Source: a virus. From it: DNA of 22,280 nt. The DNA lies in IMG/VR virus record IMGVR_UViG_3300045733_000002, positions 1 to 22,280 of that record, one strand, 5' to 3'. The translations under genes were made by a program, and so were the position numbers. Shown here in pieces: positions 1 to 6,151 of the stretch (positions are counted from its first letter, which is position 1; each line of letters begins with the position of its first letter). The notes under the pieces are model-generated. The model ran no database searches, was not told the origin of the DNA, and was given only the letters and a program-made list of their open reading frames with translations.

Positions 1-1265
1 TTCTTCAAAGTACTCCTTTGTATTTGTACAATAGTGTTTACTCTCAACAAATAGATGTTAAACCAGCTATATCTTTGATAGTAGACAAGACTCTTGAAAC
101 TGAATTTGATAGCATGATTAAAGTATCTAATTTTAAATTCAATGGAGAAATAACAGATTCGTGGACTAAGTTTGGTATTAATAATTTCTTAGAGGTTGAT
201 TCTATACATGGTCCTATAAATGCATTAAAGACATTTAATGATAAGATGTTTGTATTTCAGGACAAAGCATTTGCTATGCTAGCAATCAACGAAAGGTCTC
301 TGATAACAGACAGTAATTCATCACAGATAGTATTAGGTACAGGTGGTATATTAGATCGTGCAGATTATGTATCTACTGTAACAGGTTGTAAGGATAAGTT
401 TAGTATAGCAGGTGGTATGACTGGTTTATTCTGGTTTGATAGAGTTAATAACTTTCTTATAAAGTATTCGGGTGCTATTGATAAGATATCATTATCTAAA
501 GAGGTACAGTCTTATTTTGATCAGAATGTTATACCAGATCATACAGTAATTGCACATCCTGATATTAATAACAATGAGATATTGTTTACTTTTTCATATG
601 ACAACGGAATTCTTCCTGAGTCATTTACTATTTCTTTCAATGAGTTTGTAGATACATTTGTTTCATTCTATGGTTTTATACCAGCAATATATATACCGTA
701 TGATAGTAGGTATTTTACTACTAATTATGCAGATAGGGATTTAATATGGTTGCATGATAGCAATATAGAAGATTGTTGCAAGTTTTATGGAGGGTATGTA
801 GATTCTACATTAGAGTTAATTTTTAATCCAGATTATATGAACACTAAGGTGTTTGATAATTTGTTTTTTATATCTAACACTTCGTCTAAGATAGCCATAC
901 TAGTCGATAATAACAATCCAGTTAAGGAGCGTAACATAAATATATTTGACGATACTTTTGATACACTACAATGTTATAATGATTATCAGAATACTGGTGT
1001 TGTTCCACTGCAATACGCATCGGGTGTTGGTAAGAATTTAGAGCGTAGAGAACGTACGTGGACTACGTTTGTTCCAAGAAATATAGTAAGTAGTGCGGTT
1101 AAGAATGATCCAGATCCGTTTGCTACTACAAGTACAATTCAGTTGTTTAAAGAAAGAATGAGGGATAAATATCTCATAGCATATTTTACATACGATAATT
1201 CAAAGGCGTATGATAGGTTTATGGTAAGTAACATGGCGTGTAAATATAGAATTAGTTATAGATAG
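1..1265 (+). CDS. Virion structural protein, probably tail muzzle/stabilisation type (5' partial)
   Basis: The frame is open to the left edge (codons from base 3 read LQSTPLYLYN), so the true start lies upstream; the TTG at 18 is not a convincing start. It ends in TAG at 1263-1265. At least 415 residues are present, rich in beta-strand-like alternation and aromatic residues, with no signal peptide or membrane helix. A Gly-rich stretch (GTGGILDRADYVS, then GGMTGLFWFD) resembles repeated beta-sheet folds of tail tubular proteins. The C-terminus (residues about 335-415) has ERRERTWTTFVPR, then RMRDKYLIAYFTYDN, a pattern I associate with muzzle-type proteins of crAss-like phages. The position, shortly upstream of internal virion proteins and the virion RNA polymerase, agrees with this. 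The role is inferred from context and motif memory. This is the only gene in the window ending in TAG, and the next gene is in the same frame one codon later. Confidence 0.55.
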   Translation, partial: LQSTPLYLYNSVYSQQIDVKPAISLIVDKTLETEFDSMIKVSNFKFNGEITDSWTKFGINNFLEVDSIHGPINALKTFNDKMFVFQDKAFAMLAINERSLITDSNSSQIVLGTGGILDRADYVSTVTGCKDKFSIAGGMTGLFWFDRVNNFLIKYSGAIDKISLSKEVQSYFDQNVIPDHTVIAHPDINNNEILFTFSYDNGILPESFTISFNEFVDTFVSFYGFIPAIYIPYDSRYFTTNYADRDLIWLHDSNIEDCCKFYGGYVDSTLELIFNPDYMNTKVFDNLFFISNTSSKIAILVDNNNPVKERNINIFDDTFDTLQCYNDYQNTGVVPLQYASGVGKNLERRERTWTTFVPRNIVSSAVKNDPDPFATTSTIQLFKERMRDKYLIAYFTYDNSKAYDRFMVSNMACKYRISYR

Positions 1266-1268
1266 AAT

Positions 1269-2297
1269 ATGGAAAAAATATTATTTGTTTTAAAAGATAG
1301 ACTTTATAATTACTCCAATAAAGTTAATTCCTATGGTTTAATAAATTCATCTTTGCTTTTAGCAGAGTTTTTAAATCACAGAGGGCATGAGTGTAAAGTG
1401 GTTACTGTTGTTGATGCTAATGGCATTGATAAAGAGGTTCATGAGTTTAAACCTGATGTAGTAGTTATAGAAGCTTTGTGGGTACCTACTTATAAATTAA
1501 AAGAGTTATTAGCTATTAAGAGATACCATCATATTAAATGGATTGTTAGAGTTCATAGTGATATAGGATTTCTTAGTACTGAAACACAAGGTCTTAAACA
1601 TCTAAATGATTACATAGGGTTGCATGCTCATAATTTAACTATTTCGTTAAATAGTCGTAAATTTGTTGATGCATTATCTGATGCATTAGATTATAAATTT
1701 ACTTATCTACCTAATGTTGTTAATCTAATAAGAAATAAATTAGACAACAGAGGAGAAAGACAACATATTGATATAGGTTGTTTTGGTGCAACTAGGCTAT
1801 TAAAGAATCAATGTTTCCAAGCTATATGTGCTATTAAGGCAGCTGATGTACTTGGTAAGAAACTATTGTTTCATGTTACACCTAATCTAGAGCAAACCAA
1901 TGATCCTGTATTAGAGAACTTAAAACAATTGTTTCAGTCTAATAAGCATGATTTAATTATACATGATTGGATGCCTAACAATGAATTTCAAGAGTTGATT
2001 AAACACATGGACATAGGTATGCAGGTATCATACACTGAGTCTTTTAATATAGTAGCTGCAGATTTTATAAATAACAATAGGCTAGTACTTGTTAGTGATG
2101 CTATAGATTGGCTACCTAACATTATGAGGACTTCTACTACAGACTACGATGAGGCTGTTAAGAAGATACTTTATATGTATAAGTATAGGAATAGTTATTG
2201 GCTTAAAGAGATGTCAAGGTATAAATTAGAAGAGTATAACAAAGGTGCTAAACACGAATGGGAAGAATTTTTGCATAAATTAGATCATCATAAGTAA
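1269..2297 (+). CDS. Glycosyltransferase, GT-B fold (GT4-like)
   Basis: A 342-residue protein, the usual length for a single GT-B glycosyltransferase. The N-terminus starts with a Rossmann-like strand (KILFVLKD), then a helix (residues about 25-37, SSLLLAEFLNHRGHEC), KVVTVVDA, and FKPDVVVIEAL, the pattern of an acceptor-binding half-domain. The C-terminal half has IDIGCFGATRLLKNQ at about 168-182, typical of the donor-binding half, and a late segment YTESFNIVAADFINNN, which matches the 'ExFG...EA' donor-site region of GT4 enzymes in a degenerate form (the second acidic residue is Asp). It would transfer a sugar from a nucleotide donor; the acceptor is unknown. It starts 4 bases after the previous stop and its TAA overlaps the next ATG (TAATG), so it is translated with the structural genes. 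Its place among virion genes suggests sugar decoration of a phage or host surface component, which is inference. Confidence 0.7.
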   Translation: MEKILFVLKDRLYNYSNKVNSYGLINSSLLLAEFLNHRGHECKVVTVVDANGIDKEVHEFKPDVVVIEALWVPTYKLKELLAIKRYHHIKWIVRVHSDIGFLSTETQGLKHLNDYIGLHAHNLTISLNSRKFVDALSDALDYKFTYLPNVVNLIRNKLDNRGERQHIDIGCFGATRLLKNQCFQAICAIKAADVLGKKLLFHVTPNLEQTNDPVLENLKQLFQSNKHDLIIHDWMPNNEFQELIKHMDIGMQVSYTESFNIVAADFINNNRLVLVSDAIDWLPNIMRTSTTDYDEAVKKILYMYKYRNSYWLKEMSRYKLEEYNKGAKHEWEEFLHKLDHHK

Positions 2298-4012
2298 TGG
2301 CAATTCACATTAAAAAAGAAAATAGGGGTAGATTTAAAGCTTATCTTAAGCGTGCTGGTGTTCGTAAGATGCCTAAGATGCCTCAGTTTGCTAGGAATGC
2401 AAAACGCTGGCATCATGCAGAAGGGGGTCAGGTGCAGGGAAATCTATGGGATACTAATAGAGCTGCATTTGTAGATAGCACATTGAATGCAAACAAAGGC
2501 ATGGAGTGGGTACAGAGGTTAAGGCAACCTAATACTCCAGATATGCAATTACCAGGGGTTGAAGGTAGGAGTACACATTATATGTCAGACAATGGGCAAG
2601 GTTATGTATTTCCTCAAATTATAAATAGGGGTAATGGTCTTGAGTTCTTAGGTAACGAAGACAATGCTTATAATTACGCTATCAATAATAATGCTGGTAT
2701 ACAGTTTAATACTCCAGAACAAGCTAGTTGGTTTGCTGCTAATGGCTATAAGAAGGGTACCAACGTATTAAAGGGTAAATACCCAGATGGTGGTAAAATA
2801 GATTATACTGGTATGGGATTAGGGTTTATGAATAATAAAAAGATTTATAATCGTGGAGATCATACGGCTAATTTATTGTCTAAATTGACTGTACGTAATT
2901 CGGATGAACTTGCACATGGAGATTGGGCTAGATATTATGCCGGATATCCATTAACAGGAAAAGGAGTTGGGGCACTAGAAGGAGATAGTCCAAGGACATA
3001 TGATTTACAATATAGTAATTATGCACCAAGTAATGCTAAAAATAAAGATGCAAAATATGTTGCAAACAAAGATCCTGAGTTTGTAAATCAAATATTAAAG
3101 TATTATAATGAAAATTATAAAGGGGAACCGTTACATCCGAGTTATACTGTTAATCCTAAAAAAAGAGGAGATACTAAAACCTATAATACTTTTGGAGATT
3201 TAGGTAATTTTAAAATTGATTCTGGGCAAGATGAAAATGGGAAATATGTATCTTATTATGATGTATGGAATTATGGAAGACATGACAATCCAGATGTAAC
3301 TAAAAAAGAATGGCTTGGTGCTGTAAAACCATATGAAGTATATGATAGAATATATTTAGACGATATGAAAAATAAAAAGAAATATGCATATGGTGGTATA
3401 TCTGCCAATTCAATGCAAAGTACTCAAAAGTCAGTAGCTGGTATGATACCTTATGCTAGTATATTCTCTTCTTTAGGGGGTGCAGCTGCAGATATTATAG
3501 ATCCAAAGGATCCATATGGTGTTAGCAAAAGTGATTGGGCTGCTGGTGGTCGTGCTGCAGTTGATCCATCTATGAGTCTATCTCGTAGTGTAAGTGATAT
3601 ATCAAAGGGTAAGTTTGATAATAATACTTTTTGGGATTTAGCATTTCCTATATATGGTGAGATATTGAGTAACAAGGATGCCAGGGCAGATAGGGCTGCA
3701 GCAACTGCACAACCTCCACAATATGTTAATCCTGGTTATTCCCCATCATTTCCATATGGTGGTATGTCTCCAGATGGTACAGATATAGAAGTAGAACGTG
3801 GTGAAGTATTAAGGGATCCTAATGATGGTTCCTTGGCTAATATTAGTGATAACGCTCCTACGCACGCACAAGGTGGTGTAGACGTTACGGCTGAACCTGG
3901 GACACAGATATATGGAAAATTAAAAGTTAAGTCTGGCAGATTTAAAGGTCAAACATATAAAGATGCAGCAGATTCGATTAGAAAAGAAATAGCTCGTTTA
4001 GAAAAAAATTAA
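2297..4012 (+). CDS. Modular virion-associated protein with crAss-type terminal motifs
   Basis: A 571-residue protein starting at the ATG that overlaps the upstream TAA. Three parts are visible. (1) N-terminus: basic, MAIHIKKENRGRFKAY then FARNAKRWHH (residues 31-40), a tail I recognise from many crAss-like and Bacteroidota phage virion proteins. Next comes IQFNTPEQASWFAANGYKKG, a short recurrent module. (2) Residues about 196-356: WARYYAGYPL, GNF, DENGKYVSYYDVW and KPYEVYDRIYLDD, a conserved domain of unknown function seen in gut Bacteroidota phages. (3) C-terminus (about 502-548): GEVLRDPNDG, THAQGGVDV and EPGTQIYGKLKVKSG, another conserved phage motif. Aromatic-x-GG spacers (HAEGG, YAYGG, PYGG) separate the parts. 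There is no catalytic motif or membrane segment that I can name. It is probably an internal or capsid-associated protein; function is unknown. The Gly codon choice in part 2 differs from both flanks. Confidence 0.7.
   Translation: MAIHIKKENRGRFKAYLKRAGVRKMPKMPQFARNAKRWHHAEGGQVQGNLWDTNRAAFVDSTLNANKGMEWVQRLRQPNTPDMQLPGVEGRSTHYMSDNGQGYVFPQIINRGNGLEFLGNEDNAYNYAINNNAGIQFNTPEQASWFAANGYKKGTNVLKGKYPDGGKIDYTGMGLGFMNNKKIYNRGDHTANLLSKLTVRNSDELAHGDWARYYAGYPLTGKGVGALEGDSPRTYDLQYSNYAPSNAKNKDAKYVANKDPEFVNQILKYYNENYKGEPLHPSYTVNPKKRGDTKTYNTFGDLGNFKIDSGQDENGKYVSYYDVWNYGRHDNPDVTKKEWLGAVKPYEVYDRIYLDDMKNKKKYAYGGISANSMQSTQKSVAGMIPYASIFSSLGGAAADIIDPKDPYGVSKSDWAAGGRAAVDPSMSLSRSVSDISKGKFDNNTFWDLAFPIYGEILSNKDARADRAAATAQPPQYVNPGYSPSFPYGGMSPDGTDIEVERGEVLRDPNDGSLANISDNAPTHAQGGVDVTAEPGTQIYGKLKVKSGRFKGQTYKDAADSIRKEIARLEKN
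2815..3366 (+). other. Central module with distinct codon use inside the 2297-4012 gene
   Basis: Roughly residues 173-356. Counted by eye, Gly codons here are mostly GGA or GGG (for example in HGDWA, AGYPLTGKGVGALEGD, RGDTK, SGQDENGK and NYGRH). Before and after this stretch GGT dominates (KKGTN, LKGKYPDGG upstream; YAYGGIS, SLGGAA, AAGGRA downstream), as it does in the giant downstream gene. The stretch is also more A-rich and uses few AGG Arg codons. The coordinates coincide with the conserved DENGKYVSYYDVW...YDRIY domain, so this may be a domain acquired by recombination. The borders are approximate. Confidence 0.45.
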
Positions 4013-4017
4013 ATAAA

Positions 4018-5442
4018 ATGGGTACATTAATAGATAAGAATACAAAGCAATTAATGCTTGCTAAGAAACAAAAGGAGTTAGACGATTTGTTTGCTGAACA
4101 GGAATCTACTAGGGGTAGTCAACCTAAGCAGTATGCTAAGGGTGGCATAACACCTGATAAAGCTAAACGTATGCTAGAAGATGGTACAGTTAGGGGTAAG
4201 AAGTTAACTGATAGGCAAAAAGCATACTTTGGCTTAATAGCTGGTGGGGGGACACCTAGGTTAAAAGCTAGCGGTGGTTTAAAAGTTCCTTACAGGATGC
4301 CAACCCAACAGCCTTTATATAATTCTATATCAGGTGCTAGTGGGTATGGTTTAGATCCATGGCAACAACAAGATTATAATGCATCTTTATCAGAAATAGG
4401 TTTTGATCCTAGGAATACAACTGGATTTGGTTCTGGTTGGGGGCAACCTTATTATGGGCAGGCTCCAGTACCACAACAAGCCAATGTTGGTTATCCAGGT
4501 GGTGCTAGTTATCCAACTAGGGCTGATTATGTAGCTCCACAACCGGGACAACCTACTTTTAGGCCTAAGGATTGGGCTACTAATTCACAACCTGGTCAAT
4601 CTACTAGCAGATCTAATGGGGTTGCTAGCATGGCAACAGATCCTAGGTTTGGTGCATTCACTCAAGCATCAGAAGAACCATATGGATCTAATTTCTTTAA
4701 TCAGAGTAAAATGCCTGCATACGGTAGTAATTTTTTCAATCAGTATAAAGTTCCTGATGCTGATCCAAATGCTCCACCACCACCAGGACCTAATGATCAG
4801 AATTTTGTAGCTACTGAAGCACCTGATACTAAAACTACAAACTGGGGTAAAATAGGTTCTACTGCAGCACAATTAGCTCCAGTTGTATCTAATCTAATTA
4901 GTAGTTTAAGGAAAGATCAGAAGTTAAAAGCTAGTGATTATTATAACCCTAGAGCTAACGAGGTAATGAATCTTATGCGTAATAGACGTACAAATGTAGA
5001 CCCTCAGTTACAAGCATCATTAAATGCAGAACGTACTAATTACTATAATCTGCATAACACTGCAAATGCTAGGGGGGAACTCATGGGTAATATGACTGCT
5101 GCTTCTAATAATGCAGCTGGACAGAGATCTGCTATATATGCCAATAAACAGAATATGGACTTAGGTTACATGGGTCAAGAGGCAGAGATGGCAATGAATC
5201 TTGGTTCTCAAGAACAGAATGCTAATTGGCAAACAATGGACTATAACAATCAGAATGTTGCTAATAGGCGTAATATGTTTCGTGCTGGTTTATCTCAATT
5301 AGCTCAGTATAGTCAGAATAAAGAATTGATGGCTAATCAATTATTAATGGATCAGAATAGAAATAACATATATAAAGATATGTATTCTTCTATATCACCA
5401 TTTATGGAGTTTATGAAGAATTTTAAATTCAGTAATGTTTAA
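4018..5442 (+). CDS. Virion-associated protein with low-complexity Gln/Asn/Pro-rich body
   Basis: A 474-residue protein starting 6 bases after the previous stop in an A-rich leader. Residues 1-30 are a charged helix. Residues 47-77 carry DKAKRMLEDGTVRGKKLTDR followed by QKAYFGLIAGG, a motif I recognise from many phage structural proteins of gut Bacteroidota. It is preceded by YAKGG and followed by KASGG spacers. Residues about 100-265 are low complexity, rich in Gly, Pro, Gln, Tyr and Asn, with a two-copy repeat (YGSNFFNQ) and a PPPPGP run. The last 170 residues are predicted helical (NARGELMGNMTAASNNA, then EMAMNLGSQEQNANW), with many Asn and Gln. No enzyme motif is seen. It is probably an internal or tail-associated virion protein; function is unknown. 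The last 8 bases overlap the start of the GIY-YIG gene. Confidence 0.65.
   Translation: MGTLIDKNTKQLMLAKKQKELDDLFAEQESTRGSQPKQYAKGGITPDKAKRMLEDGTVRGKKLTDRQKAYFGLIAGGGTPRLKASGGLKVPYRMPTQQPLYNSISGASGYGLDPWQQQDYNASLSEIGFDPRNTTGFGSGWGQPYYGQAPVPQQANVGYPGGASYPTRADYVAPQPGQPTFRPKDWATNSQPGQSTSRSNGVASMATDPRFGAFTQASEEPYGSNFFNQSKMPAYGSNFFNQYKVPDADPNAPPPPGPNDQNFVATEAPDTKTTNWGKIGSTAAQLAPVVSNLISSLRKDQKLKASDYYNPRANEVMNLMRNRRTNVDPQLQASLNAERTNYYNLHNTANARGELMGNMTAASNNAAGQRSAIYANKQNMDLGYMGQEAEMAMNLGSQEQNANWQTMDYNNQNVANRRNMFRAGLSQLAQYSQNKELMANQLLMDQNRNNIYKDMYSSISPFMEFMKNFKFSNV
4681..4755 (+). repeat. Two-copy 39-bp tandem repeat coding YGSNFFNQxKxP
   Basis: The first copy (4681-4719) encodes YGSNFFNQSKMPA and the second (4720-4755) YGSNFFNQYKVP, directly adjoining and in frame. 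The copies differ mostly at synonymous sites, including Ser TCT against AGT, so the peptide has been kept while the DNA diverged. The repeat lies in the low-complexity body of a virion-associated protein. Confidence 0.8.
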
Positions 5443-6151
5443 TAGTATTTATTCTATATCATTCGATACACCTTGGTATAAAGACTGCAATCCTATAATG
5501 AGGAACGGAGGAATTTATATTATTAAAAATTGTATAGATGATAAGATATATGTTGGTAGTAGTAAGTGTTTTCATAGAAGGTACCAAAGGCACAGGAAAC
5601 CATTGTTAAACTCAATACACACAAATAAACATTTGCAAAATGCTTTTAATAAACATGGTGCTGATAACTTTAAATTTTTAATCATAGAGATAATAGAAGA
5701 TTTTAATAATTTACTAATCAGAGAACAAAATTGGTTAGATGAATTAATGTCTTACGATAATGTAATTGGATACAACATAGATAGTATAGTTGGACCAATT
5801 CATAATATAGGCAAGTCTCCTAGTGAAGAAACTAGAAGAAAAATATCAGAATCCCTTATAAATAAACATTATTCTAGTGCTAGGAAAGGAGTAACCTTAT
5901 CTGATGAAATAAAAAATAAGATTTCTGATAGTCTTAAGAAATTGAAATTAAATGGATATTGTTTACCTCAAAGTATACCTGTCAAAATGACTAACGTTTT
6001 TTCTGGAGAGGTGGAGGTGTTTGAGTCTATGACCGATGTAAATATAAAATATGGTATCGATAGAACTACTATGTATAAATACAACGGATTAGATAAACTT
6101 ATTAGAAATGTATATAAAATTGAAATACTAAATGATCAACAAATACGATAA
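5435..6151 (+). CDS. GIY-YIG homing endonuclease, I-TevI-like, free-standing
   Basis: A 238-residue nuclease that nicks or cuts DNA at a recognition site and promotes copying of its own gene into alleles lacking it. The catalytic domain (residues 22-118) aligns with I-TevI by eye: GIY at 26-28, YVG at 39-41, then FHRRYQRH with R49 matching catalytic R27, FNKHGADNF, REQNW with E97 matching E75, and GYNI with N114. Next come two NUMOD3-like segments (GKSPSEETRRKISESL at 126-141; KGVTLSDEIKNKISDS at 151-166). A C-terminal helix-turn-helix resembling NUMOD1/IENR1 (FESMTDVNIKYGIDR, about 196-210) would bind DNA. M22 at 5498 aligns with the I-TevI start, so translation may begin there; the ATG at 5435 adds 21 unmatched residues and overlaps the previous gene by 8 bases. 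The 3' end overlaps the next gene by 20 bases. Both neighbours are intact, so this is not inside an intron. Confidence 0.93.
   Translation: MFNSIYSISFDTPWYKDCNPIMRNGGIYIIKNCIDDKIYVGSSKCFHRRYQRHRKPLLNSIHTNKHLQNAFNKHGADNFKFLIIEIIEDFNNLLIREQNWLDELMSYDNVIGYNIDSIVGPIHNIGKSPSEETRRKISESLINKHYSSARKGVTLSDEIKNKISDSLKKLKLNGYCLPQSIPVKMTNVFSGEVEVFESMTDVNIKYGIDRTTMYKYNGLDKLIRNVYKIEILNDQQIR

Noticed and set aside
18-20. TTG as start codon of the first gene
   Set aside because: The frame is open to the left edge and the protein reads on upstream, so the gene is more likely cut by the window.
1263-1265. Genome-wide TAG reassignment
   Set aside because: No other gene here contains an in-frame TAG, including the giant frame of more than 4600 codons; recoded crAss-like phages use TAG often in late genes.
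3451-3675. Minus-strand open frame of 74 codons
   Set aside because: It lies wholly inside a supported + strand gene and its translation shows no recognisable motif.
4616-4810. Plus-strand open frame of 64 codons in another frame
   Set aside because: It overlaps the low-complexity part of a supported gene; its His/Leu-rich translation looks like an out-of-frame reading of that part.
5435-6151. Group I intron carrying the endonuclease
   Set aside because: Both neighbouring genes are complete and differ from each other, and there is no noncoding flank that could fold as an intron.
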